DNA of 64,000 nt from Amyloporia xantha. Taxonomy: Eukaryota > Basidiomycota > Agaricomycetes > Polyporales > Adustoporiaceae. The first letter of the stretch is position 1. Each line of letters opens with the position of its first letter. The notes beneath the pieces are model-generated. The model saw nothing but the letters and a program-made list of their open reading frames with translations. It was not told where the DNA came from and ran no database searches. The translations under genes and the position numbers were made by a program. The stretch is from positions 1 through 64,000 of the forward strand of contig JAYKKR010000041.1 in NCBI GenBank assembly GCA_036971615.1. Direction: 5' to 3'. Positions 1-12,191 of this stretch are shown one piece after another.

Positions 1-994
1 ATGGATGGCGATGGGCTGGGTGGGGATCATGCTGACGCAGTGGGCGATGAACAGGCGCATTTGCTCGATGTGATGGGGCAACATGCGCGAATCGCCCCCT
101 CACGATCGGATTGGGAGACCTCTCCCAATTGCTCTCGTGTCTTCTTGTCTCTGCGTCGAGAGCACGCCAATCACGAGGGCGCATAGCGAGCCACACCTCC
201 GACAAGCCGCACCGGCCGACGTACATCATACGCCGCTCGCTATTGAATCCTCGGCGACCATACTTTGCCTTGAAGACACGGTATGGCTTGTGCACGTCGA
301 GAACGAAGCTGAACGTCGGATCGACGACAGCGTTGGGTAAGATGGCGTCAAGACCCGCTCACGAGGAACGACCTCTTCATAGTCGATGAAGTGTTCCCGA
401 AGCTCCCAGACAAGACGGTCGCTTTCGGAGGAATGACGTACTTGGGATCAATCTCAGCTGGACCTTCTTCCTCAATAGGTTGATGGCGCTGGCCTTGTCG
501 GATCGCCGGTAGTTGCGCTCAAGGGCTGAAAGAGGAACCTTGATGGTAGGCTGTTGATCCCAATTGACAGGCATTCTCTTCGATGTCGTTGTCATAGAAG
601 AGGAGCCTTTGGACTTCGTCTTGCCCGACACCATCGTCAGCGATGATCCCCGTTCGGGACATCGTCGATGTCGAAGCGGTCCCAGCGCACCGGCGAGATC
701 GAGCTGGAAGTCGCTCGTCTCATCGGCCCTGCGGAATAGCAGCGTGTGTGAGACATGCTCCTGCTCTCGCCCATGTACGACGTTAGAGTAAGTAACACTC
801 ACGCATTTTCCTCACTAACGAAGTTCATGAGAACTTCGTGCGCAGGGAGGCGGCGCGTTTTGTTCGTCGGCAGCATCACCGCTGGAGCACGGAGCGTGAG
901 CAACAGGTGAAAGGAAACAAAAACTAAAGGAGCATGATTCGACTCACACTTCGAAAGGAGCAGCAATATCATTGATATCCAAGGCGCCGTCCAT
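1..994 (-). pseudogene. Q1: family Q large protein, 5' part, frame-disrupted, runs off left edge
   Basis: Unknown function. The segment at 345-180 (minus) matches the core of Q2 and Q3: a KPYR(V/R)F-KYG-GF block followed by RRMMYVGR and VWLAMR. Upstream pieces also align with Q2 (FDIDDVPNG, QDEVQ, MPVNWDQQPTIKV, SDRLVWELREHF) but lie in different frames, so at least four single-base shifts fall between about 340 and 680. The likely start is the ATG at 994 (MDGALDINDIAAPFE), followed by short exons. It sits downstream of P1 on the same strand, the same order as P4-Q3. The frame breaks could be consensus errors in a repeated region or real decay. Membership in family Q is seen in the sequence; the exon model is approximate. 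Confidence 0.6.
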
Positions 995-1819
995 TGGTAT
1001 CGAAAGAGTAGAGCAGTTTTGAAAGCGAGTAGAGATGGCGAGTGAGCGAGAGAGAAAGGACAACGCTAGGAGACGACGTCTGTAGTGCTTGTCTGAGGGA
1101 CAGGCTCTGCAGACAATGCAGGGGAAGAGGGCAGCATTTATAGACGGATTGTTTGTTTGCATCGTGCGTTCGCCGTACGACCTCATCGGACAGCGTACGG
1201 ATTCGGACCAGTCTGAAACATGTTTGTCTGAATTGTCCCTTTGCTGCCGAAGCATCCATGGCTCAGCGGCTCAGCCCTTGGACCGTCAAAGCATCGGCAT
1301 GCATGAGCCGAGCATTGAATCTAGAAGGTCAGATCGCGAAGAATGTCGAGTCTAGCCAAAAGTGGATCGGACGCATCGAAACAACTGCGGGATCATCGGT
1401 AATTCCGCGTTGGGGACGCAGGGCGCAGAATAGACTTTCACATGAGAAAGTGGCGCTGCTGCGGCGGCTCCCATGAATGGAAAAATGAGATCTGTGTTTC
1501 AGATATACTTCCGGGGGTCTCCGGTCGAGACGTCGCGAAGCGCTGAAGATAGTGTCTCCCTATGAAACAAGGCTACACTTGGACTCAGCAGATTCCGTGA
1601 ATGGGAGCTGAGGGCCAAAAGACTGGCGCATTCATGAGCACGCAATGTACACTATTAGATTGTGATATTGCTGTGTGTAAACGACCATGAAGCGTAGCGT
1701 AGATATGGAAACGACATTAAAAAGGTAACCTCTTTAGCGAACAGGACGATTGGCACGAAAATATCGTAAGCGAAAAACACGAGAACCGACGTTATCGGCG
1801 GGAGACGTGAGAACTACTA
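995..1819. other. Intergenic spacer between P1 stop and Q1 start
   Basis: About 0.8 kb with no convincing gene. It should hold the 3' end of P1 and the promoter of Q1. No palindrome of the three hairpin families was seen here. Confidence 0.5.
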
Positions 1820-4800
1820 CTATACGTCGGAAACGAAGAATTTCACATCTGCAGAGGATGCCCTGGTGTTCGAGCGAGTGTTGTGAGTAGTGTTCTGTGC
1901 CACAGAGCCACGTCGGGAGCCTCGAGAACCTCCTCCTCGATATCCTCCGCCGCGAGCACGGCTGCCATATGTGTAAGGGTTTCTGAGAATGTCATTAACC
2001 TGCTGTCCGACGCCAGCCGAGGAAGTCATTCCAGGCTCAACCGGCGAATGAGACTCAGGGACGGGAGTAACGGCGCACGTCACTAGACGTGCCGGCTTGT
2101 GTATCCGTGAACTTCGTCTTGACGCAATTTCTTATCGGCAGCTACATGTCGAACAAAGTCAGTTGCAGACCAAAACCTAGATACCAGCAGAGAGAACATA
2201 CGTTGTCCATTTGCTGTACTGTTGGAACGATCGCGCTTGCCCGCCGTAGGGGCAACACCCTGGGAGAAAGCCTGTGTAGAGTCATCTGTGTGACGCTTGC
2301 GGAGCGCTGCTTCAACTGCCATTCATAGTCAGACGGGTTCATCGCCTGTGAAGAACTGCCTTGAGATGATCCGCCCATTGGCTGTGATTGATCAACGACG
2401 GTAGGAATGGAGACAGCATCAACCGCTGCAAGGACTTCACGACGACTCTTCATTAGAGCCTCCAGGCTGCAAGTCTTCAAGACATCTGGGGACATATACT
2501 TCTCGAGCTTCTTGATTACCTCAGGAGCGAATGCGTCCAGACCCTTCTTTTGAATCGCGCGGACGGCAAAATTCATCTTCTTCAAGTGATGACTTGTAAG
2601 TGGCAGCACTGTCTCTGCACGCAGAAAGAAACATGCAATGTGATGTCAGTCACAATACCACGTGCAGGGTTAGGTTAGACATTAGACTCACGAGTTTGCC
2701 CGGGCAATTTGACGAAGAAATTGACGTCCTTGTTCTTCGTGACATCGCGATTGAACTTGTGACGCTTGGGGATAGGAGATCGCCAGTATAACGTCTCCTT
2801 CGGAGTCATCTCCATTTTCGTCTTTCGCCTGGGAGGAGGATCGGGGATAGCATCGACATCGATGGCCGGAACCTGAGTGAAAGGAGGCTGCGAGGCATCG
2901 ACTCCTGTGAAAGAGGACGTCCATAAGCATCCGACAGAAAGTGACACGCATAGCTGTGGATGTGTGGAATATCGTCCTAGGACGATATTCCAGTGATATC
3001 CGCATAGGTAAGTACGTAGGAATACCGTCCTGGGACGATATTCCAGTGATATCCGGATGGGCAAATACTTAGGAATACAGTCCTAGGACGATATTCCAGT
3101 GATACCTGGATATGCAAGTACTTAGGAATATCGTCCTAGGACGATATTCCTCGAGGTGCCATGTATGGTCACAGTTAGGAATATCGTCCCAGGACGGTAT
3201 TCCCGACTCCGTGAAGTAGAAATGAATGTGCACTTACCAGCTGAGGTAGAGGCTATGTCGACATCGTCTCCAATGAGCGATATTGTCATGTCCGTCTCTT
3301 CGAAACGACCACTACCAATGATCATGTCCTTGAACATGCCCATGTCGTCCGACGCTGCGCTCGATTCCCGCATGAAGTTCTCGAGCAACTCCGAGTTCTG
3401 TTCCAGAACGTCAAACAGGTCGTCCATACCGGGGTCGATCCAGTAACCGGCCTCTTCCTGATCGACTGCCATGCGGTCGACGGGTGGGCATGGATCTATG
3501 TGCATTTCCTCCATCTGGCTACCACCAAAGTAGTCCGTGCTTGCACCTATGCTCGACGGTGGACCACTTGCAGGCGGCTCGTCCGTAGCAATACTCCCGG
3601 GCTGGCTGCTAGCGATCTGCAATCGGGGAGCCTCTGCGTCAGTTCGCTGCGAGTCTGACGGTATGTAATCCGATATAGACATGTTGGAGGATGCTCTAGA
3701 CCTTCCGCCCATCTGCTTGTGTTCAGACACAGGGACCTCCTTCGCTGGGTCGGCGGGTTCCTGTCCCTCTTCCAGAGTCTCCTCCTCAAATTCGGTTTCT
3801 GGGGCGCTTCTACCTCTGTGTCCGTCTCCATCGGTCGTTCGTTGTCGTCCGGCTTGTAATTCTCCATATCCAACGACGGAGGGAGCGGTGCCAACTCTTC
3901 ATCCGACTCGGGCTCGTCGTATAAGGTCTTCAAATCGATCTTCCTCCGCACACCCTTCCCTTTGACATCCTTCTTCCCATACGCTTCCTTGTCGTGCGTT
4001 GTGCCACCCTCCTCACTCTCGGCGCTGCTGAGGATATCATCCTCGCGTCGTCATCCTCCTCCTCCTCCCTCCTCCTCATCCTCCTCCTCATCCTCCTCCT
4101 TCTTGACGATTGCTGGAATGTCCATCAATGGAGGTGCGGTCTCCTTCTTAGTCTGAGAATGTGTCTGGGACATCATCTTCAAAAGCTGTCCGTACAATAT
4201 TAGCAAATCAGATCATCTTCAATGAATAGTTCCTCTCTTACCTTCGATTCTCCCTCCATGCCATCTATATACCTTGTATGCGTGCCATGCGTATACCGTC
4301 CGTATTCGACTGTTCCCACGTCGAACACGGCATGTTCGCCCTCATAGTCGCAGTGATCCCAAAGGTTACGACTGGCGTTGATGTCAAGAACCTGTTTCAA
4401 AATGGATGCATCAAAAGGTCAGCGTCTGAGGCATGTATGTAAAACGATGTGCATACCTTCGCTAAGAGTTTTGTCGCAATGTGAACCTCGTGCGCAACAG
4501 CCGGGCGCGGAGCACGTTTCTTCTCAGTCCCCACATCGAGAGCTGGCAGTCGTGCGACGGATGTCCGTTCGATTGAGCGGATGATCGTTTGAATCTCCTG
4601 CCGATAGTGCGCCTGCATCCGGATGCGTGACAAAGACTTGAGACCCTCCTTTGCCCCTTCCACTCCCGGAGCCCATGCACGCTGAATCGCCTCATTCTTC
4701 TCCATCGTCCGTGCGAGTATCATCTCGTCGCAGAAATGAAACCTCGGGACAGGAAGCTGACAGAACCTGTTCTGGGCTTCATTCCACTCCTTCTTCGGCT

Positions 4801-7631
4801 GCACGCTGCTCTCGATCGCCTTGCGCAGAGCTTCCCGCAAGGCGAGCGTGTCATGGTGCATCGTCTTGTGGCGATACGTCATCAACGTGTCCTCTTCCAC
4901 AATCATCGCCGCACAAATCCACTTCGGCGGATGCGTGCGAACAAGAAGACCGGCGATTCGGGGATGGCAGGTGAGCCCGATGCGCGCACCAGGAGGTGGA
5001 TGAGTTCCGGTTTGGAAGCGAACGCGAGCTTGTATCTGTCCCACCGCTTTTGCTCGAGATTCTTCAATGGACTCATGAGCCAGCTGTGACAGTTTTGAAC
5101 ATCAGCGCTGTTCCGATCAGGGAGCCAGGCCTCTGCGCTGTAGATCGACGACCCGCTGTTATCTTCCCTGGAGTTCTCGATGACGCTCTCGATCGCTTTT
5201 CTGTCCTGAACTCTGGGGACCCCAAGCTCCACCAAATCGCACTCAAGGCGAGTGAGAGAACGAGGACAGTAATCGATCATGACCTGTACAATCTACAGGA
5301 CCCGTCAGCACACTACCACGAATCCAAATTACTGATAACGGCGACACACCTTGTGGTACGCCTCGCGGCGCGAATGTCGGGGACCGAGCGAGCGACGCTG
5401 TAGATGCAGGTCGACCCGTCGTTCATGATTTGCTCGCGTGCGTTCTTGCCCCGGTAGTACCACCACAGACTTTCGAAATACGAACACACCTACATGCATG
5501 TGAATCAATGAGACAGTAAGACAGCGATCAGAGAAAACACTCACCTCTTTCTGCGCCAATGGAGTCCTCAAGAACATCTGATTGACAGTCTCCATCATGA
5601 GCGAACAGAGCATGGGAAGGGGAGGCGAGCGATCAACGTCGGACTGCCTCGACAGCACAAGACATGTCCGTGCGAGCACTCGATCGGCGTGCTCTGCGGT
5701 GATCTCTCGCCTTTCGACGAAGGGGCCCAGACATTTCTTCAGCCATTCGATGACTTTCGTTCGATATTCTTCAAGCGCAGTCAGGTATTGGCCTTCACGA
5801 ACACCGAGCCAGGGGACAGGGGGAGACGCGAAATGGTTCTTGAAGTGCGTGTTGAGTCCTGACAGAGTATCGCTGTCCTTGAAGAGCTTGAGCTCGCCTT
5901 CGGGTGCCTCCTTTATGTCTTCCAGCAACTGCTTCGCTTTGACGACATCTGGATCCTTGGCATACTCCTCCTTGGATAGTGTGTCTTGCTTCTTCTCCAG
6001 AACAACCAGTAGCTCTTCCACCTCCTTGAGCGATGGGAATTTATTGCTCATCGATTCCAGACGACACATCTCCAGATACTTCATATCGAAGATCAAGGAG
6101 AGATGCTAAGTGAATGTATCAGCGTCAATATGACTCTTCATATACTGAATGGGACTTACCGCTGCATGCGTATCGACGAGAAGATAAAGAAACTTCATGG
6201 AGAAGATGCTAGACCCTCTCCAATAAGGGCCCATTTTGTTCATTTGTGTCAGCATGCGAACGACGTGATAGTTCGAAAGAACGCGATTGCTACGCGAATT
6301 CGCCTTGTCTTCTTTCATGATCTTCATGCTCTTCAAGACCGTGTCGAAAGCCTCTTCTCCTTTTAGAATCGATTCCTCCAACTGCGCGAGCCTCGACACA
6401 AGAAGTTCCTCGTGTGTCTCCCCATACCGGTGCTTGACCTCATTACGCGAAAGGTGCCGTGCGAGGCGGAATTCTTCTCGAGTACACCTGTGATAAAACA
6501 CGAACATAAGTATATATTTCTATGTACACACAGAACCCTCCATCACGGAATATCGTCCTGGGACAATATTCCTCGCTACGGACATGATCTCATTGCGCGG
6601 AATATAGTCCCAGGACGATATTCCGCGATATGATCGTGTATGCGATACCGCGGAATACCGTCCCAGGACGATATTCCGCGCTGCAGACATAGCTCGCAAA
6701 GGCGGAAGATCGATCCTGACCGATATTCCGGGGGTACCCGTATACTCGCCGTAACGAGGAATATCGGTCTGGATCGATATTCCGTGTATCGACGAACGGA
6801 ACAGAGGGAACATGAACTTACGGAGATCGTACAGCTTGACACCCCACCAACGAAGCTCTTCGATCTTCTCTTGGGCGGCGGTGATCTCCCTCATGAGCTT
6901 GCCGTCCTTTTGCGTCGCTCGCGCGTCGCCATTCTCGAGCTTCTTCACAAGCTTCTTGCGATCTTTCTCCATGGTCGTGATCTTCTTGCGCAGCTCGTCA
7001 ACCATGTGATGCACCGCTGCATGTCGATGCTGCCCCCCGCACGCCGTGATGATGTAGCCGCTCGTCTTGAATTTGAGCTCGGGAAGATCGACCCCACCCA
7101 GCTCGTCCTGGCTTGGCACCATGTCGAGGTCCTCCGGATTGATGGCCAGCGGAAGCTGCGAATCGCTGGCGAAACTGTGCACCCCATGCACGTCGAAGTT
7201 ACCCTCCAGACCGTCGCGCTGCTTGATCACCATAGGACGGGGGTTGAATCTGCCATACGACGTCTTGTACTTCACCGTCTCCAGCATGTCGATCTTCGCA
7301 TATCCGACGCAGGTTTCCTTCGCTGTTCGGTCCATCGCTAACGTTTCCGCAGGGACCGGTTCGAATTTCATGACCTGCGCCGCGCACAGTGAGCGCGCTC
7401 CTTTGCTCGAAAAAATGTAAGACTCACCTCAACGTTATCATCGTCTTCCTCTTCCTCATACTCCTCCTCTTGCTTACGCTTTCGCGCAGGCTTCTTCTTC
7501 TCTTTTTTCTCGACCGCCGCTCCCGGCGCGTCCTCGCTGGCGTCCTCAACGGCCTTGGCCGTTTGTCGCCCTCCGGCCTTCGGCTTGGGGGCGCTCGGCC
7601 CCGCGGTCGCAGCGTTCGCTTTAGGAGCCAT
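1820..7631 (-). CDS. P1: ParB/sulfiredoxin-like large protein (family P)
   Basis: Function unknown. My exon model, with GT..AG ends: 7631-7428, 7374-6822, 6476-6160, 6105-5545, 5489-5350, 5292-4457, 4391-4242, 4181-3238, 2904-2692, 2608-2202, 2082-1820, about 1500 residues. The N-terminus is lysine-rich then acidic (EEEYEEEEDDD), like a nuclear low-complexity tail. Residues about 70-250 contain the signature CGGQHRHAA, which fits the ParB/sulfiredoxin GxHRxxA motif, ending at a conserved WWGVKLYD. The middle is helical. The C-terminus is acidic and ends in a Gly/Arg-rich stretch (RARGGGYRGGG). The reading frame needs one extra base in CCCC runs of the gene strand at 5379-5382, 4960-4963 and 3801-3804. 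Two long introns (6477-6821 and 2905-3237) hold H1 palindrome arrays. ParB kinship is inferred from the motif and its position; DNA binding or catalysis is not shown. Confidence 0.65.
2966..3203. repeat. H1 palindrome array, 5 units at 53-bp period, intron of P1
   Basis: Five 26-bp palindromes with half-site GGAATATCGTCC start at 2966, 3019, 3072, 3125 and 3178, exactly 53 bp apart. Units 1 and 4 are perfect palindromes. They lie inside the P1 intron between exon ends 3238 and 2904. Mismatches are few and mostly in the central bases. Confidence 0.9.
6547..6783. repeat. H1 palindrome array, 5 units, intron of P1 after the ParB-like segment
   Basis: Palindromes start at 6547, 6599, 6652, 6704 and 6758, spaced 52-54 bp. 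The outer GGAATAT/ATATTCC arms are mostly kept, while the centre varies (GTCCTGGGAC, GGTCTGGATC). The array fills the intron between 6822 and 6476 that follows the GGxHR-bearing exon. Confidence 0.9.
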
Positions 7632-8020
7632 TTCGAAGTGCAGAGAACAGGATTTGAAATATAAGCAGAGGTTGAGTGAATATAATGGCGGATTGAGTCC
7701 AACAGCGCGACGTCCAAATGAGGAAGGCCGCGCTGCACCGGCGCGCGCGGATGCGCCCAATGCGGACATAGTTTCCCACACTTGACTCGATCGAGTCGGC
7801 GCATCTTTACACATGCAGACTTCACTTGTATATCGTCCTTGCCCTCACTTCTTGTACACAGGCTCTCCCTCTGACTTCTCCATCTCTGTAATAGTCAGCT
7901 ATTCAATATATTCTTCGCCATCTGATAGATACCAGTGCCATCGATCGTCCGCGATGTTCGCACCATACAAATCGGTACGTGCTAAGTACATACATCCTAG
8001 ACTGGCGCTTCGACTTCAGC

Positions 8021-8433
8021 TCATAGCTTCGGGCCATCCTTCCCTTGATCTGGAATCCTCAACTCGCTCGATCGCCCAACGGAGTGCATGGAAATGATGT
8101 GGTGAGCTAACCCGATTATCTCCCTGTACTTGCTGATCGGAATCCCATTCTCATCGCGCGCACCATAGATTCCAGATAAGACCGCCATTCCTAGTCGTGC
8201 CATATCCTGTCACCTACTAGTAAGTCGCTTGTCTTTGTCTTTCTCTCCTTCTGACTTACTGCAAACCACACAACTCGTTGCGCCCATGCCAACCAAACTG
8301 AAGAGAATACAAATGGCTGTGTCATCGGCCGGCGCTCCCACTCCCACTCGAGGCCATCAAAGCCTTTCGTAATCATGGCGCACACCCCAACCAGCGTATC
8401 GGCGGGAGGCGGGAAAGGATTCTTGCCAGGCAT
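8021..8433 (-). CDS. S1: small tryptophan-rich family S protein
   Basis: Function unknown; two exons. Exon 1 starts at ATG 8433 (MPGKNPFPPPADTL) and carries the family signature: G(F/Y)xGL, an E-x-E-RP stretch, FVFSSVWLAWAQRVVWFA, then GTAAGT. Exon 2 begins after a CAG near 8192 (DMARLGMAVLSGI...) and stops at 8021-8023. Six further copies in the window share the motif and the intron position after the (Y/F)A or Y-G end of exon 1. No signal peptide or known domain was recognised. It lies upstream of P1 beside an H1 array. Confidence 0.6.
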
Positions 8434-8737
8434 GGTGTAAGAGGAGGGAGAATGACTGAATATAGGTCTCACCCTTCATGCCAGTGTGCTTTCATATATG
8501 TACATAATTAGCGCCCGTGTACAGCCATCGACAATCTTGATCGCCAGCAAGCCGGGGACTTTGATACGTGCAGGCGTACACGAGGCCGTCTTCCATCGTA
8601 TGATCCTTCATACTGAGTGCATCCAATAATATATTTATATTACAATCATGATATCTCCAATAAAGAAGCTTCTTTATTTGTATACTTATTCACGAGTAAG
8701 GCTTTGATTTTGATGTCCGTCGGACGCTCACAATCAC

Positions 8738-8867
8738 GGAATATCGTCCTAGATCGATATTCCGCACTTGATCATGATCGAGATATCGCGGAATATCGTT
8801 CACGGACGATATTCCGCATTTCCTCGTGATCGTGTTATCATGGAATATCGTTCCTGACCGATATTCC
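8738..8867. repeat. H1 palindrome array, 3 units, intergenic
   Basis: Units start at 8738, 8790 and 8842, at 52-bp spacing, with conserved GGAATATCG / CGATATTCC arms and varied centres. They lie between small genes S1 and S2. Confidence 0.88.
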
Positions 8868-9031
8868 TCACATTCGTATGTTTTCAGACTCTATAAAGTA
8901 AACGTGTACTGCATCTCGGCGATTAATATCTATCTACATTTTACTGGCCGGCGTGTATGTGAGCGATCAATCTAGACAGAGTTATTTATCTGCACGTATA
9001 CTCACGAAGTCAATACTCACCGTGTATGGGC

Positions 9032-9408
9032 TCAGTCTTCGTCTTCCATCAACTCGTCATCCATCTCGTCATCCATCTCGTGGACAATCTCTGCGGCAAG
9101 TTCCACCAACTGACGGTACATGCCAAGCTCCTGGTACATGATGACCCCCGGACTGTGCGGCCTCAACGTGCTTATCAGCACCATGTACTGCTCAATTACT
9201 ATTATTAGCTTCCACGTCTTCCGTTATTTACACCATCACTTACTCCGTAGAATAGGACTCTTTTCGCCCATTCGTACCATACTTCCGCAGGATGCGCCAC
9301 ACTTCGCGTCACAACTCCCCACGCCCACTGCAGCTGCAGCCCCGCGTACCCTATCTGCGCAACCCCATACATCTGCGCGATGTACTCTTCTTCGGAGATA
9401 GTGGCCAT
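9032..9408 (-). CDS. S2: small tryptophan-rich family S protein
   Basis: Function unknown; two exons. Exon 1 starts at ATG 9408 (MATISEEEYIAQMYGVAQ) and holds GYAGLQLQW, then VWYEWAKRVLFYG at the GTAAGT donor. Exon 2 follows the acceptor GAGCAG (YMVLISTLRPHSPGVIMYQE...), has an acidic tail made by a short tandem repeat (EMDDEMDDELMEDED), and stops at 9032-9034. Exon 2 matches other family members in hydrophobic pattern (VLISTLR compared with VIMATLEFRR in S5). Confidence 0.62.
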
Positions 9409-10374
9409 TGGTGATTAGCAGGAGTTAGTATCTCATTTCCTTTAACCATTCCCTCCCTCTTATAACTCTATTCCTCAATCTTACGTTTCAGAAGCCCTCG
9501 CTTACAATTGAATATATTTTCACTCTTCCCAGACTACCTGCCCAACGATAAGGACACGGGAGCATAACTATTCAATCGCCCTGCCCATCTAATTGATGCG
9601 CCCCGTCAACCACGTCCATTTCTGATGGACACATGTCAATTCCCACACTAACATCGAAGATCCCCCACAAATCCCATCATTTCAATTTGACATGGGAACA
9701 CAACGCTGCATTGCCATCACCTCATGTTCCGCCTCACCTGATCCATGATGTATGGCAATCCTCCCCATCCTATTGGTTGATTCGTTCATCTCTCTATATC
9801 CCCGATCAAAGACACACAATACGACACAAGCAGCTTTGAAAACAGTTTCAATCTGTCTTATACTCTGGTCAATATGGGTTCCCTCTATTCAAAACATAAA
9901 TATAGCATATTTTTACTAGACTACAAAATCCTTCTTTATGTTCATCAACTGCATGTTTTACTTTATCTCTCATTTCATATTCATTCTGATCTCATAATCC
10001 CCGGAATAGTGTCCACATTGATATTCCGCATATATCAGATACCTTCATTTTTGTCCCATCAGAGGTCTCATAGCACGGAATATCGATCCTGACCGATATT
10101 CCGCATATTATCACGTCTTTTATTTTCATCTTGTCAGACGTCACACATCACGGAATATCGTTCAGGATCGATATTCCGCGTTTCTGACGGTCATTCTTGT
10201 CCTGTAGTAGAGGTTGAATATTGCGGAATATCGTTCACGGACGATATTCCTCACCTCTCACTTTTGTCTTTGACATTGATGCTTCACAGTAAACCTTCAC
10301 GGAACATCGTTCAAGATCGATATTCCGTGGTATCTCACTGAAAACCCCTAGGAAGACCCTAGTTTTACCCCGAC
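9409..10374. other. AT-rich spacer, no gene seen, H1 repeats at its right end
   Basis: About 1 kb without a convincing coding region. The left part is AT-rich and plain; the H1 array at 10003-10326 occupies the right part. Confidence 0.5.
10003..10326. repeat. H1 palindrome array, 5 units at about 75-bp spacing
   Basis: Units start at 10003, 10077, 10152, 10224 and 10301. Arms GGAATATCG / CGATATTCC are conserved, with one substitution or more in the first and last unit. The spacing is longer than the 53 bp of the intronic arrays. The array abuts the truncated end of Q2. Confidence 0.85.
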
Positions 10375-12191
10375 CTATTTAGAAAAAGTCCCTATAATTT
10401 CATCGACTGCCACTGGCTCCCACTCGTCGACTTTGATGCAGCTGATGTCGGTAGCGATGGCGAATGACAGATAGCGCACCTCCTTGTAGTTGCGCTCTCG
10501 TTTCCAATCCTCGGCCTCGACCTCAGCATTTTGACCCAGATCAATGGGCTGATTCTGTCCATAGCGACAGATGACGCAGATAGGTTCGTGGCCCTGAAGA
10601 AAGCCATCCTCACGCCAGGATTGCGGAGCTCCTGCGATGTATGGTGCCCACTCGTCTTTGATTGCCTTGCTGAGAGCGATAGTATCTTTCTTCCTTAATT
10701 CGATAGGCTGCGGAAAGTCACTGCATCGACATGACGATTGAAAACAGGATGGGACATTGATCATTGATGATGAGCACGGCAGCGACGTGGGGCGTTCGTT
10801 AAGAGGGGCAGAGAGGAAACGGCGGCAGTAGCGGCATCAGATGAAGTGAGCGAATGCCGGACATACAGAGCAGCGAGTGAGATGATTGATACACGCGGCA
10901 TTGGGGAGAATGCGCCAATGCCGCGAGAAACACGAATGGGGGAGAGTGTGATAAAGAGCAGAACTATGGTGAGCGGTCGACAGCTATGATTTAGATGGGT
11001 GACTCACTACATGTTTGTGCAATGCTTTATCTTGAGGTCATCGAGTGAGCAAGCATCACCCCACCTATACAGGTGAGATACTTGATAAGACAAGTCTTGC
11101 ATCGTAGCAAGACGGCTGAAGAGGAACATTTGCAGCGCACGCTGGTGCGTGGTCTTTAAACAAGTGTTGATCTTCTTGCCTCCACTGCGCGACGATGCAC
11201 GAGCAGCACCACTGTTGGTACCCAACCCACCCTCTTCGTCGCCATCATCACTTTCGCAGGGCCGCATTCCAATCCAGACTTCGTTATTGCCGTGACGGCC
11301 GCAATAGAACATGCGGTGCTCTGGATCAAACCCGAGCTTACCATACTTTGCACTAAACCGACGATAGGGCCTGTGCAGATCCAAATTGAAACAAAATGTG
11401 TGGTCGGTTGGGGTGTTCGGAATTAGAGGACCTAATCCACGGTAGCGACCGACAACAAGAATGAAATCCAGGAAGTGTCGGTCTACCTCCCACAACAGGT
11501 GTGGATCATCGGAGTCGAGAACGTACTCGTCATCGATGATGAGATTTACCCGCCTGCCGAGTGTTCGGATGGCTTCGATACGACGCTTCCTTTTGTAATT
11601 ATAATGGTAATCCGAGAGGTTGACGGACACAGGGGCCATCTGGTCGAATGCGGGCAGAGTATACCTGGTGTGGTTAACAAACAGGTTCTCGTATACCTCA
11701 TCCTGGTCCGGGTGATCATCTGCATACATGACGTTGGGAACCTCATCAACATCGAATGGAGTTTGACGTCCTTCGACCATGAGCGTTGCATCAGGTTCCA
11801 GGTTGAGCCTGAAACAATTGTTATTTGTGTGACCCACCAACACGAAAGTCGCAGTACATACTCTTCTTCGTTGCTGAGTTGCTCGACAGCCTGCGTGGGC
11901 GGTAATAAATCCACCTCATCGTCATCTTTATCATCTTTATCCCATTCTCCTTGATCAGGACTCGGGCTCCTGGTGGAGAGGAAAGAATTTTTCAAGTAAG
12001 TGAGACAGCCATATATTATTATTATTTTATGCACGACAATGCTAACAACAAATTGAAAAGACTGTCAGTACTGACCAGGCATCCACATCTATCACGCCTT
12101 CTTCTAGTATTGATGATGCTGGTTGTTGTTGTTGATGATGATGATGATTCCGAGAAGATATTAATGGCAATGAAGAAGAAGACGATGCCAT
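10375..12191 (-). CDS. Q2: family Q protein, 3'-truncated copy
   Basis: Function unknown. It starts at ATG 12191 (MASSSSSLPLISS, then a His/Gln-rich run) and proceeds through short exons to a long exon ending at 11008 and a last exon 10720-10375. The core is intact: LDLHRPYRRFSAKYGKLGF then EHRMFYCGR and NEVWIGMRP. The last exon (DFPQPIELRKKD... ICRYGQNQPIDLG... FAIATDI) aligns with Q3 but stops at TAG after FSK, roughly where Q3 continues for well over 1000 more residues. The intron 10721-11007 carries one H2 hairpin. It lies directly downstream of P2 on the same strand. Truncation is inferred from comparison with Q3 only. Confidence 0.62.
10895..10924. repeat. H2 hairpin in Q2 intron
   Basis: A 30-bp inverted repeat, GCGGCATTG...CAATGCCGC, inside the Q2 intron between 11008 and 10720. 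It is the same family as in P2 and P3. Confidence 0.85.

Noticed and set aside
2966..10326. CRISPR array
   Set aside because: The repeats are self-palindromic and in a eukaryotic genome; spacers are unequal in several arrays, the units vary in their centres, and no Cas gene is present.
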